Assembly (NCBI GenBank): GCA_029204225.1
Contig: CM055109.1
Coordinates: 24,704,422 to 24,768,421 of the forward strand
Source: Diphasiastrum complanatum
Taxonomy: Eukaryota > Streptophyta > Lycopodiopsida > Lycopodiales > Lycopodiaceae
DNA: 64,000 bases
Direction: 5' to 3'
Positions 53,204-64,000 of this stretch are shown in pieces (position 1 is the stretch's first letter; the number at the start of each line of letters is the position of its first letter). The notes beneath the pieces were generated by a model that worked only from the letters and a program-made list of their open reading frames with translations, was not told the DNA's origin and searched no databases. Made by a program: the position numbers and the translations under genes.

Positions 53204-54419
53204 AAAGGCTCATTCTGAAAAAGAAAAAGATCGGATAACATATATAGAAGCTCTTGGAAAGGCGGGATAATGGATTTTAAAGTATCACCTGCCTGTCAAT
53301 CTATCACGAAAGTTTTAGTTCAGCATGCTTATCTTCACAACGAGCTCAACATTCATGATCTGAATCCAAATGATAGAAGGAAATGCAATTGTAAGTTTTC
53401 AGATTCAATTTTTTTAGATCTAGCATTTTCTTTAAATTTTATTTTTCATGAGATGTTTTTGTTGGTTTTGCAGATTTGTATCCGTCAAATTTCGTTGAAT
53501 GGCAATCAGTTCAATCAATTGCAGGAATAATCAATGTCATACATTCAGATATCGGTATTTTACAATATAAAGGTCGTTCTCCAAAATCACTTTTAGAGTC
53601 ACGAGTTTCTTTTTATGATCATACCTATTTTCTTGATAAAATAAAAATGGTTTAGTTGGTAGATTAGAGCCATATCCTCTACCAGATTTTTCAAGTGAGG
53701 AATGGATTTTTCCCGATGCAACAATTTCAGAAAGTGTTTTATCTAGGATATATATTGATATTCAGAGTATATTAAAATGTAGCACTGGATCAAAGAATAA
53801 TAGATTAAGTTGGTATCTACCTTTTACTATTTTTGTTGATTTGTTTTCCAAATGCAGTGTTGGGAGAACGAAAACAATGTTTATTTGTAAGGACTTGAGT
53901 GTTGATATATTGTCGAGTTGTGGGATGATGGTTGGGATACAAAACAAAATCAGCAAGTTGAGTGCAAAGTATGTTACTCATCCATGACATTTAGATATCA
54001 CATCGAAAAACAAATGCTCACTTTGCTACTGTATTATAGAAGATGGATTAAATGCAAAAATGTTTGGAAGCCACTCGATCAAGATTTTGGTATAAACCCT
54101 TATAGCAACTTCAGATAATAGTGAAAATAAATGACAACATTCTTGCAATGGTTGAGGTCGAGGAAGATTGGTGTCTCAATCACATTCAATCAGAACTAGA
54201 ACTGTTGCAATTTGATCTACCTCAGTACTATCAATTTTGATTGAATGGTGTATAGGTGTTATGCCATATAAAAATATTCTTTTTTTTTCTATTTCTAAGT
54301 GAATCAGTTTCATAAAATATATAACTAAAACAGTTTTTCTTGTGTAGGTAAGAGTAAGGCAGGAAGAGCATATAAAATACAAAGACATTGGAACATCCAT
54401 CGAAATTAAAGATCCATAG
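53204..54419 (+). pseudogene. Decayed multi-exon gene, family not recognised
   Basis: 53270-53390 encodes VSPACQSITKVLVQHAYLHN and on to a GTAAGT donor. An acceptor at 53473 (TTTTGCAG) restores phase, giving YPSNFVEWQSVQSIAGIIN and SPKSLLESRVSFYDHTYFLD. A one-base loss in the A-run at 53643-53647 shifts the frame. The following 113 codons to 53984 are open (LEPYPLPDFSSEEWIFPDAT, NRLSWYLPFTIFVDLFSKCS). Further pieces run to 54233 (VEVEEDWCLNHIQSELELLQ) in shifted frames, and a last exon follows TTCTTGTGTAG at 54348-54419. The long protein-like composition argues for a former host gene. It faces the small-exon gene head to head. Confidence 0.55.
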
Positions 54420-54650
54420 ATTATGAACTATGGAATTTTGTATTATGTATTACAATTTTTTGTATACATAATTTTTGAAAATATATGAACCATTTTTTCT
54501 ACGAGGCTCTTTCATTTCTATGATCTCCATTTCCATGGTGCAAAACACAATGTAAATGCAATTGGATAATATGACTTTTCGATAACAAGATTCATTGTCT
54601 CCTACAAGAAATGCACTATCTCCATTGGGGAGATCTTCAGTCACTTGAAT
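54420..54650. other. AT-rich flank before element D
   Basis: No coding signal. It may include the 3' end of the decayed gene. Element D's LTR begins at 54651. Confidence 0.4.
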
Positions 54651-55386
54651 GTGAAGAATTGAAAAAGATTATCTATGTTAGATATAGGGGTCTTATGTTT
54701 TTTACATCAAGCATCTAGGTGTAGGACATTGATAGGAATAAATTTGGCATAGATAACAAATTATGCATTTCCACTTGTAATGCCACTATTGAGTCAAAAT
54801 AGAGTAAGAGGCTAAACACATGCGAATTAGAGTGTAGACAAGTGTAAAGATTTTGTTTGATGAATTCCAAGAGGTCCAATAGGATTTAGAGGTGGAACCT
54901 TGTGAGGTCCAATAGGATATTGAGGCGTGCTTGAATATAGTCCAATAGAATTCGGAGGTGCATGGATCAATGGTCCAATAGGATCAAGAGGTGACAAAGT
55001 ATGGTCCAATCATAGTTAAGCATAGTGGTAGCTCGTGGATCTACTAGTATCATTGTACTCCTCATTTTGGATCTAATTGATTTGGTGATTTCATGGTTTT
55101 TTTGAGTTATTGGATTTCTAGCTTTCTCTCTCTAATCGAGAGCTCATGATGCTTTTTCTCTCTCTACCCAAGGAGAGTAGCTTGTTTCTACTTAGATTAT
55201 TTTTTGAATACTTCCCACACGTGTGAGTGAGAGTTGGAAGTGATTGAATGCATGTAGTAGTGTGATTTTGCCAGAGATTCAAAGATAGATCTTGAATCTC
55301 AATCTAGTCTTGAGCTTAGTGCATCTACACACCTTAGGAGATCACAAGTACATGTAGTGGACAGTCTACACATGTGAAATTCAACA
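54651..55386 (+). repeat. Element D 5' LTR with 33-bp internal repeats
   Basis: 736 bases, TGTGAAGAATTG to ATTCAACA. GGTCCAATAGGA-like words occur at 54873, 54906, 54939, 54972 and 55003, spacing 33, 33, 33 and 31. A CCCACACGTGTGAG word lies near 55215. The 5' border is inferred from similarity of its first bases to the C LTR and lacks a second LTR for confirmation. Confidence 0.65.
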
Positions 55387-55400
55387 TGATATCAGAGCCT
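55387..55400 (+). promoter_or_regulatory. Element D primer binding site
   Basis: TGATATCAGAGCCT differs from the standard TGGTATCAGAGC at one base (G to A) and abuts the LTR end. Confidence 0.75.
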
Positions 55401-55607
55401 ACCTAAGGTTACCATGCATTTTGATCCATCTAAGCGAAAAAAATTTCATCAATCTTGAGCTAGAAGTTGTCAAGGCCCATTTTCCTAGCTATCTTGTTCA
55501 ATCTTGGATCAAAAGTGATCAAAAGGACATTGATTGGGTCTGACCTGCTACTGTAAGGAATCAGGTGCTCAGACATGTGTGAGGAACATCCAATTTTAGT
55601 TTGGAAG

Positions 55608-56308
55608 TGTGAAGAATTGCCAAAAATTGGCAAATCTAGCTTGATCAAAAACCATGTAGAATAGTGTAAATTGTGTACACAAGTGGGTCCCACACATTTG
55701 AGGCCATGATGCCACATGGGAAACCCATCCTAATGTAGGTTAGGTCAAGTCAAGAGAGTTGGTCATGTCTATTTGGTGGTCATCCCTACTTTATAGGACC
55801 TACACCTAAGTTTAAGGTGAAAATTTGACCAACTAGCTACCTACCAAGCATAACTCTAGGAAATAGACTAGGGTTTCATTTTAGGTCAAGGAGAGTGAGT
55901 TAACTTCCTTATTACATGCTGGAAATGCACCTAACTTCAAGAAGGAAGTCGAATTTGCTATGTATTCCCTCTCTCCATAGTGAGAAGATAGAAAATTTTT
56001 GGAGCTCATTGGCAATCTCAAGCTAGTTCACTATGTACATTGAGTTTTTGTGATCCAAATGAAACCAAATCAATTTCTACTTGTTTCTCAGGTTGAAGGC
56101 CGTACTAAAGCCTGTAGTACACACGTGTGGGCTCGGATTTCAATGTTTATCAATGCTTTTGATTGTTAATGCTTGTTGTTTGTCAAATTGCCAATCTAGA
56201 TCAACTTTTTTGTGTCTAGTTTTTTGATAGATTGTTAAGCAAGCATCCAATCACTCTTGTGGATCTTTTGTAGATCCATTTATGGTCCTAAAGTACAGTA
56301 CTTTCACA
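55608..56308 (+). repeat. Element C 5' LTR
   Basis: 701 bases, TGTGAAGAATTGCC to TACTTTCACA. TACTTTATAGG near 55787 is a TATA candidate. The block GGCCGTACTAAAG...GTACACACGTGTGG lies at 56099-56130. Confidence 0.92.
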
Positions 56309-56323
56309 TGGTATCAGAGCCAG
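56309..56323 (+). promoter_or_regulatory. Element C primer binding site
   Basis: TGGTATCAGAGCCAG directly after the LTR, initiator tRNA-Met type. The leader 56324-57113 contains a direct duplication of GGCAAGATTTG...TTTGTGAGGGAGTG text at about 56735-56860 and 56920-57045. Confidence 0.9.
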
Positions 56324-57113
56324 GTACAAGAGCATAAGCCATTGATCTAATGCAAATCCATTTTTAGCAAGTTTTGGTGCTAAAAACTAGTATTGAGAGG
56401 GCAAGCTAGAATCTTGATTTTGGTGAGGAGATTTGATCCCAAACTTGGTAGGGGTCCAAATCCGTACTGTCCACATGTGTGGGCACATCTGAACCTGCAT
56501 TTAATGCATGGTATTCATTTGATCCAAAAAAATTCAATTTGTGAGCTATTGGTGTAATTTTTGGTGGAGATCCTAGGATAATCTACCAAGATCATTTGCC
56601 ATTGATTAGATTTGAATTTGTTTCATGGAATCTAATTAATCTAGGCTGAGTTCAAGTCCTATTAAGGTTAAAAACAGGTCTTGAAAGCACACCAAGAAGG
56701 AAGAAAGAGATTAAGTCATTTTTTTGTCCAAAAATAGCCAAAATTGGCAAGATTTGATTGTAAGTAGATTTCACATCATCTTATTTTCCTTCCAACTTTG
56801 TGAGGGAGTGCTAGAACTGAGATTATAAGTCCATTTGTTGGATTAGAAATCTAATTTGAGTGAAAAATTACAAGAGAGAGACCTTAGTGAGTTTCTAGAG
56901 ACAATCAAATCCATTTCTTGGCAAGATTTGTTTGAAAGTAGTTTTCACTTCATCTTATCTTCATTCCAGCTTTGTGAGGGAGTGATAGAACTATGATTAT
57001 AAGTCCATTTGTTGGATTAGAAATCAAATTTGAGTGAAACACTGCAAGTGTGAGACCTTTGTGAGTTTCAAGTCAATCAAATCTATTTCTTGTTTGTAGA
57101 AGTCACTAGTAAG

Positions 57114-58435
57114 ATGGGATCTGTTGGAGCATACCTTCTAGAAACTAGTGAGAGGTTGAATTCTACAAATTATGCTATTTGAAAGGTTAGAATGGAGTCA
57201 CTCTTAGTTCTCCAAGACCTTTATGAGTTCTTGATTGAAGATGAAGATGAACCTCTAGGTGCACAAGAGTTAGCTAGATACAAGAAGAGATCTAGGCTTG
57301 CACTTCATTGTGTGAAGATGAATGTGAGTAATGATTTGTTGAGAGAAGTATCAGCATGTACTAGTGCTAAAGAGGCTTGGGAGTCTTTAAAATCAATCTA
57401 TGAGTCTAGCAACACTTCTAGAGTTCTTATGCTTAGAAATCAAATTTTGCAAAGCATGAGAAGAAGTGAGGAGAGTGCACATGATTATGTACTCAGAATC
57501 AAGTCTCTAAATAGGGAGTTGGCTTCCATTGGAGAGAAGATTCATGACGGAGAGCTTGTACAAATTGTCCTTAATGGTCTAGGAGATGACTTTGCAAATT
57601 TGGTCCAAAGTTTTGCCATCCAAGACACTTTGCCAACTATAGAAAAACTTCACAGTGTATTAGTGGCTGAAGAGTGTAGGATGCTCCATGCAAAATCTAG
57701 GATGAGTTCCTTGTCTTTGCAGGATGGTGATGAGAAAGCCAATTTCTCAGTCAAGGGCAAAAAAGAAGACCAATGGAAAGAAGAAGCATCCAAAGGAAGC
57801 CAAAGAAGAGGATGATGCATCAAGCTCAAAGGACAAGTCAAAGCAAAAATGCTTCTTTTGTGGAAGGAAGGGGCATTATGCATCTGAATGCTACAAGAGG
57901 CTAAGAGCACAAGTGGAGGAGGACAAACAAGGAAACCTTGCAAAGGAGGAGGAGGAGGATGAAGTAGATGTATTCTTGATGGCATCTACATCCTCACCAA
58001 CAAGCAATAGCAATTCAAGAGACAATTGGTGGATCGACAGTGGGGCTAGCTCCCACATGTCTTGTGAAAAGGACTTTTTCTCAACCTTACACTCATTCAA
58101 TGATGCTAAAAAGTTTGTCTTTACTGCAAATGATGAAGAGTGTAGGATAGATGGTGTTGGCACCATATCTTTGTGTCTAGAATCCTCAAATTGCATGGAT
58201 CTGGAAAATGTCCTTTATGTACCATCAATCACCAAGAATATGCTTAGTGTTGGTCTACTCTTAGAAAGTGGTTTGGATGTCCACTTTAAGCATGGTGTTT
58301 GCTTTATCTTGAAGAATGATGTTTGCATTGCAAAGGGATTTAAACATGGAAGATTGTTTAAGTTGGAAGCTAGTGTTGCGTTTGAAAGAATGAGCTTGGC
58401 GAAGGAGGAGATCACTCAAGAGGAGATCTTGGCAA
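57114..58435 (+). pseudogene. Element C gag and protease, one stop and one frameshift
   Basis: ATG at 57114. The conserved YxxW opening is read YAI-stop, TGA at 57180-57182 in place of the tryptophan codon. From there gag is open to about 57760, where an A-run length change shifts the frame. The next frame continues with a zinc knuckle CFFCGRKGHYASEC near 57850, protease WWIDSGASSHM near 58026 and VLYVPSITKNMLSVG, up to the start of the pre-integrase region near 58430. Apart from these two lesions the coding is well conserved. It could act as a Gag supplier only with readthrough or before the lesions arose. Confidence 0.88.
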
Positions 58436-59440
58436 AGTGTGATCTTGCTTGCATTGAGGAGGAGCATCAAAAGGAGGAAGATCTTGAGGATCAGCTTCAA
58501 AGCGTGAGAGTTCCAAGGGAGTCCTCAATGACAATGGCTGAGTCATCAAATTGCATGCAAGTTGTCCATTCAAGTGTGCATCTTGCAAGGGTGGTGAGCA
58601 TTGGAGAGTCTACTATCTTTGAATACTTTTTGGAAAGTATTAGTAGACATGAGGTGACTTGTTTCTTACCTTTAAGATCCATGGTGTTTATTACTTTGTA
58701 TGACAAGACAATGAAATGGGATGCTTTGAAATCTACATTTGTTGTTGATAAAGCAATTTCATTGGATAACTATTTTAGTAATAGTTTGAATAGAGTCATG
58801 AAAGATGAAACATCATTTGCTTTGGAAATCTTTGTGTCCACATGCTTTGTGCATGATCATTCCAATGTAAGGACCAAATATTATCCTATTTCCATGATAG
58901 GAATAATGGTATGTTTTGCTCTTCAAGTAGAGATTGTGGAATCTACTTGTTTTCAGCCAAAGAATTTGTCAATGGTGGAAATGTGATCTTTCAAGAGTGG
59001 AAGATTTGTAAACTTGAAGAAGCACCTTTGGATCAACACCTTATTCAATTCATTGATGGTTTGGAGTCAAGTCAAGTGGAGGAGCAAGCTCAAGACCCGA
59101 GGACTCCAAGAAGAATCTTGAGTATCAAGATGGAGCCATCAAGGCTCAATCATATGGATCAAGCAAGGGAAGTTGTCTTTGGCAACATTATTTATGCACT
59201 TAATAATTTAATTGATGTATCCTCAAGTGCACAAAATGCCTTGGAATCCATGGCTTGGCATGATGTTTAGTTTTGAAGTGTGCTACATGTATATAGACAC
59301 ATTTATGGAACATCTTGTAAGGGATCTTCTAAGAGGTGGTGAAAGATCCTTCATGGACATCATTCTCTATTGGAGTCTCAAAAGTTCATTCTTTGTAGCT
59401 GGATTTTTTAGACACTTCTAAAAGCTTTCATTGATCTATC
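58436..59440 (+). pseudogene. Element C: scrambled pol remnant
   Basis: 58436-58986 stays open after the protease for about 180 codons, but has no catalytic integrase residues. Only faint echoes of the integrase core remain (an HSSVHLARVVS word where HSDVH is expected). 58911-59270 in another frame echoes the post-integrase block (NVIFQEW) and the linker (TPRRILSIKMEPSRLNHMDQ). 59278-59395 echoes late RT (IDTFMEHLVRDL, RSFMDIILYW). Nearly all RT and RNase H is deleted. It could instead be a captured host sequence in the 58500-58900 part. Confidence 0.6.
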
Positions 59441-59480
59441 AAGAGAGTTGTAAATAGATCAAGCTAAATTTGAGGAGGAG

Positions 59481-60181
59481 TGTGAAGAATTGCCAAAAAT
59501 TGGCAAATCTAGCTTGATCAAAAACCATGTAGAATAGTGTAAATTGTGTACACAAGTGGGCCCCACACATGTGAGGCCATGATGCCACATGGGAAACCCA
59601 TCCTAATTTAGGTTAGGTCAAGTCAAGAGAGTTGGTTATGTCTATTTGGTGGTCATCCCTACTTTATAGGACCTACACCTAAGTTTAAGGTGAAAATTTG
59701 ACCAACTAGCTACCTACCAAGCATAACTCTAGGAAATAGACTAGGGTTTCATTTTAGGTCAAGGAGAGTGAGTTAACTTCCTTATTACATGCTGGAAATC
59801 CACCTAACTTCAAGAAGGAAGTCGAATTTGCTATGTATTCTCTCTCTCCATAGTGAGAAGATAGAAAATTTTTGGAGCTCATTGGCAATCTCAAGCTAGT
59901 TCACTATGTACATTGAGTTTTTGTGATCCAAATGAAACCAAATCAATTTCTACTTGTTTCTCAGGTTGAAGGCCGTACTATATCCTGTAGTACACACGTG
60001 TGGGCTCGGATTTCAATGTTTATCAATGCTTTTGATTGTTAATGCTTGTTGTTTGTCAAATTGCCAATCTAGATCAACTTTTTTGTGTCTAGTTTTTTGA
60101 TAGATTGTTAAGCAAGCATCCAATCACTCTTGTGGATCTTTTGTAGATCCATTTATGTTCCTAAAGTACAGTACTTTCACA
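59481..60181 (+). repeat. Element C 3' LTR
   Basis: 701 bases following the purine tract at 59469-59480. The G-box block is TACACACGTGTGGGCTCG near 59990-60008. It is followed by GAAAG at 60182-60186. Confidence 0.92.
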
Positions 60182-60719
60182 GAAAGTTCTCTCTCATGCT
60201 TGATCCATTTATCTTGCTTGATAGCTTGTTTTGAAGCTATTTTTGTCTAGTTTCTGATGCAAGTTTCATTCCATTTGGTTGAGCCAATCAAAAGCTATAA
60301 GCTTTTGAAGAGGGTTAGGTAGGGCACCTAGACTTGGGTGGACACATTTGGTTTGGTCAAGAGATTGCTTGGTTGATCCAAAATCACAGTTGTATGCTTG
60401 CCAATCTCATCTATATGTGATCTAGGCACTGTTTTGAGATCTTAACAATTTTGTTTCATGCAATATCATTGTATTTGAGTCAAATTTGGTCTCTTAGAGT
60501 ACTTCACACATGCTAAGAGTGTTTGATCCTAACTTTGCCTATACTCCATCATTTGATGTGAAATAGATCTTGTTTTAGAGAGATTTCTGTAGCTAATGAG
60601 AATCAATTCACAAATAGTTGCAAGATCTTTCATAGGAGGAGATAGTACTCTCTTATTGGATCCTATTGAGAGTGTGTAGCAACATTTACTGTTCATCATT
60701 TGAGTTTTCTTCACTTCAA

Positions 60720-61800
60720 ATGTCTTCATTGGATTCATCCTTGTTGGAATCAAGTAAAAGATTGACCACTTCAAACTATTCAATTTGGAAAATGAGGATG
60801 GAGTCCATCTTGATCCTTCAAGACGTGATGGACATAGTTCTTGGCCTTGAAGAAGAACCACAAGTTCTTCAAGAGGTTCAAAAATACAAAAAGAGAGCTA
60901 GGATGGCTATCCACTACATTAAGATGAATGTCTCTAATGAGATATTGAGGGAGATAGGTACTTGTACAGCAACCAAAGAAGCTTGGGATTGTCTCAAGAC
61001 TATCTATGAGGCTAAGAATACCTTTAGGCTTCTCACTCTTAGGAATCAAATCTTTCAAAGTAGCCAAAAGAGTGATGAGAGTGCATCTAGTTATGTTTTG
61101 AGAGTAAAAGATATTCATAGAGAACTTGCTTGTATTGGTGATTCCATCAATCAAAATGAGCTAGTTCAAGTCATTCTCAATGGCTTGAGAAGTGAATTTG
61201 ATAACCTTGTTCAATCCTATGCCATTAAGGAGGAGCTACCAAGTTTGGAGGCTCTCCAAAGTGTGCTAATTTTGGAAGAATCAAGACAAGAGTACAAGCT
61301 CTTGAGGATGGACAAGCTTTCTCTCACTCATAATGATAGCAAAGCTCTCTTTTCCAAGGATAAGCACAAAGGGAGGAGCAACAACCAACATCAACAATCC
61401 TCAAGCAAGGACAAAGTCAAATCCAAAGACAAAGATGAGGAGGAAGATGATTCCTCTAATGCTTGATCGTCCAAGCTCAATAAGAAGAAGATCAAGTGCT
61501 TTTATTGTGGCAAGAAAGGTCATTATGCCACCAATTGCTTCAAGAAGAAGAATCAGCTCAAGCAAGCCAACATTACCAATGAGAAGGAAGACACCATTGC
61601 AAGTGATGGAGAGGGATCTCTTATGGTCTCTAGTTTCTCATCTACTCCTTTCAAGAAGGATGGCCTATGGTATATTGATAGTGGAGCCTCTTCACATATG
61701 TGTAGCTCCAAGGACTCTTTCTCTTCTATTGCACCTTATGATGGAGTCAAGAAATCAATATACACTGCAAATGATTTTGAATGTCCTATTGAAGGCATAG
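60720..61800 (+). pseudogene. Element D gag and protease
   Basis: ATG at 60720 (LLESSKRLTTSNYSIWKMRM). Gag is open to a TGA at 61464-61466, and the same frame then continues with a zinc knuckle CFYCGKKGHYATNC near 61498 and protease WYIDSGASSHMC near 61668. The single nonsense codon would truncate the polyprotein before the knuckle. An upstream ATG at 60666 is in frame but lies outside the conserved region. Confidence 0.88.
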
Positions 61801-64000
61801 GGAACATTCCCTTGAAGCTTGCATCCTCTAAAGTTCTTTCTCTCTCTAAAGTTCTTTATGTACCTAAGCTTACCAAGAATCTTATTAATGTTGGCCAATT
61901 GCTTGATAATGGCCTTGATGTAAAATTCAATATTGATACTTGCACTATCAAGAAGAATGATGAGATACTTGCATTAGGATCTAGATTTAGTGGCATCTAT
62001 AAACTAGATCCAAGTGAGTATGGGAATGCTTGTAAAGATGCTCTTGTGAACAAGCTCTCTATGGAGAAATTATGGCATAGGAGGTTGGGACATCCCAACT
62101 ACAAATCCATGCTCTCTATGATCAAAGAAGCCAAAGCTATTGGCTTGCCAAAGTCACTCTCCAAGAAGATCAAGCCTTGTGAGGCTTGTGCTATTGCTAA
62201 ATCTCACAAAAAGCCATTTACAAGATCTTCTATCAAAAGCAAGCATCCTTTGGAGTTAATCCACTCAGATGTGCATTTCTCATCAACTACAAGCAAGGGA
62301 GGAGCCACTTGTTTTGTTACTTTCGTTGATGATTACACAACATTCACTTGGATATATCTTCTTGCTTCTAAATCTATGGTGTTTGATCATTTCATTATTT
62401 TCAAAGCTTATGTAAAGAAGCAATTCTCATTCAAGATTAAAGCTCTTAGAAGTGATGGAGGTGGTGAATATATCTCCAATAAATTTCAATATTTTTGTGA
62501 GCTTGAAGGCATTAAAAGAGAGTTTTCTTGTGCCTACTATCCATCTCAAAATAGAGTGGCCGAGAGAAAGAATAGATCTCTATGTGAATGTGCAAAATCT
62601 ATGAGAATTGAGTCATCTTTGCCCAAATATTTTTGGGGAGAAGACATTAATTGTGCAAATTATCTTTGCAATAGGCTCCCACATATAGCTCTTGGAGGGA
62701 AGTCACCATATGGAATCTTATTTTTGAAGAAGCCTAAGGTGATTACCTTGGAGTTTTTGGATGCCTATGCTTTGTCCATATTCCCTTGGAAACAAGGAAG
62801 AAGGAAGATCCTAGTGCATGCAAAGGGATCATGGTTGGATACTCATCCACCAAGAAGGCCTATAAAGTCTTTGTGCTCTCTACTTCTCAAGTTATTGAAA
62901 GTAGAGATGTTGTCTTTCATGAAGATCAACACTCATATTTTGAAGAGGCCGAGATCAAGAAGTCTATGGATGCATCACCAATTATTGATTTTGAAGACAA
63001 TCATGATGTGATGGGATCGAGATTTGAAGAAGACTCGCCACGGATTTTCTCACCAAGAAGATCCATGAGAGATAGATCCGAGCCTAAGAGGCTCTCATAT
63101 GTTGACAAAGGCAAACAAGTGGATCTTGATTCCACTAATTCTATTTTTTATGTCTCTCATGAAGAGCCAAAGAATGTACAAGAGGCACTCAATACCAAGG
63201 AGTGGTATGATGCCATGAAGCAAGAGTATGATGCATTGATCACCAACAATACTTGGGAGCTTGTGGATCCTCCATCCAACAAGCATGTGATTGGTTGCAA
63301 GTGGGTATTTTGGATCAAGTTCAATCATGATGGCACCATCAACAAGCATAAAGCAAGATTATGTGCCAAAGGATTTGCTCAAATCCATGGTCTTGATTAT
63401 GAGGAGAACTTTGCGTTGCAAAGATGGTGACAATAAGAATTCTTATTTCTCTTGCTTGTTTTTTCAAGTGGAAGGTGTTTCGATTAGATGTATCCAATGC
63501 TTTTCTAAATGGTTATCTTGAGGAGGAGATCTATATGGAACAACCTCAAGGATTCATCAAGGATGATTCCAAAGTGTGCTTGCTCTTCAAAGGTCTTTAT
63601 GGACTCAAGCAAGCACCAAGATCATGGTATTGAAGACTTAATTCTCTTCTTATCTCACTAGGATTTACTCTTAGTGACTATGATCCTTCCATGTATCTAA
63701 AGTTTGTTGATAGCAATATTGTCATTCTTCTAATTTATGTTGATGACATTATTCTTTGTGGAAGTTGTATCAGGCTAGTTGATGAAACCAAGCTAGCACT
63801 TGGATGTGAGTTTAAAATGCAAGATCTAGGAGAGATGCATTACATCCTAGGCCTAGAAATTGATTTTTATGAAAATCATGTCTTTATATGCCAATCTAGA
63901 TATGCTCACTCTATGTTGAAAAAATTCCATATGGAAAATTCTAAGAGCATAGATACTCCAATGGAGAAAATTGTAAAAGATCCTAATAAAGGTGATGAAA
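61801..64000 (+). pseudogene. Element D integrase and reverse transcriptase (runs off window)
   Basis: The integrase zinc region (WHRRLGHPNYKSM, CEACAIAKSHK) and core (LIHSDVHFSS, RSDGGGEYIS, RVAERKNRSL) continue in the gag frame. A frameshift near 62735-62750 moves the rest (GIMVGYSSTKKAYKVF, linker, RT start) into another frame. A second near 63410-63420 destroys the FAPVAK block, and TGA at 63631-63633 follows QAPRSWY. RT then continues with YVDD at 63736-63747 to the window edge. NRVAERKN has R where G is usual. Confidence 0.88.

Larger units (their letters stand above)
55608..60181 (+). mobile_element. Non-autonomous copia element C (gag-protease only)
   Basis: 4574 bases. LTRs at 55608-56308 and 59481-60181 are both 701 bases and differ at about nine positions by eye. 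Flanks GGAAG and GAAAG are a target duplication with one change. A primer site and a TTTGAGGAGGAG purine tract are present. Gag and protease are recognisable, the integrase is almost unrecognisable, and RT/RNase H are reduced to scraps. Internal decay is far greater than LTR divergence, so it was probably already defective when it last moved. Confidence 0.88.
54651..64000 (+). mobile_element. Ty1/copia retrotransposon D, degraded, interrupted by C, runs off the window
   Basis: 5' LTR 54651-55386, primer site 55387, leader split by element C (55608-60181), gag from 60720 and pol up to the window end at RT. Gag-pol has two in-frame stops and two frameshifts, so D is dead. The 3' LTR must lie to the right. 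Its proteins resemble family F (the LGLEIDF and SMLKKF words in RT). Confidence 0.85.

Noticed and set aside
54873-55015. CRISPR-like spacing of GGTCCAATAGG words
   Set aside because: The intervening 20 bases are also repeat-derived and it lies in an LTR.
58500-58900. Captured host gene inside element C
   Set aside because: Faint order-preserving echoes of the integrase core and post-integrase block make a decayed integrase more likely; not excluded.
1-64000. tRNA or rRNA genes
   Set aside because: I saw no cloverleaf-compatible A-box/B-box pair or rRNA sequence; only tRNA-complementary primer sites of retroelements.

Overview
The window is AT-rich nuclear DNA of a land plant, probably a seed plant with a large, transposon-filled genome. 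The evidence is Ty1/copia and Ty3/gypsy elements of plant type primed by initiator tRNA-Met, GT-AG exons, CT/GA microsatellites next to gene starts, and an S1-like secreted protein gene. No bacterial, organellar or viral operon layout is present. I cannot name the species.

Region by region. 1-5160: one arm of a large inverted duplication (partner about 34935-36965) with copia and gypsy debris. 5161-17910: copia element A, split by a younger, complete copia element B (9058-15371). Both have equal-length LTR pairs and 5-bp target duplications; by eye the LTR pairs differ at 3 of 655 positions (A) and 1 of 862 (B). B carries an uninterrupted 1326-codon gag-pol. 17911-22030: first copy of a 3-kb dispersed duplication with copia scraps. 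22075-22373: first exon of an S1-like gene on the minus strand. 23053-26062: a 1.5-kb tandem duplication. 26510-31970: rearranged minus-strand copia family F with two partial copies fused together and a MITE-like insertion. 31971-37100: LTR debris, a complete family E LTR, and the second arm of the inverted duplication.

37100-42660: a Transposase_24-like gene with one nonsense codon, long microsatellites and a 30-bp minisatellite. 42664-43815: a mosaic of a C-family LTR piece, a gypsy integrase/chromodomain tail and a 26-bp triplet repeat. 43870-46904: truncated family E element on the minus strand. 46929-49527: second copy of the 3-kb duplication. 50391-54419: two small-exon genes or gene remnants, head to head, largely invisible as long ORFs. 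54651 to the window end: copia element D, whose leader is interrupted by C (55608-60181), a non-autonomous gag-protease element.

How it works together: the window is mostly a nest of copia elements of different ages. B is the only element here that looks capable of encoding every copia function. A would have been intact until B landed in it. C, D, E and F are defective to different degrees. C appears to have moved using proteins supplied by other elements. The LTRs and leaders of A, B, C and D share a palindromic G-box block around CACACGTGTG, which could be a common regulatory input.
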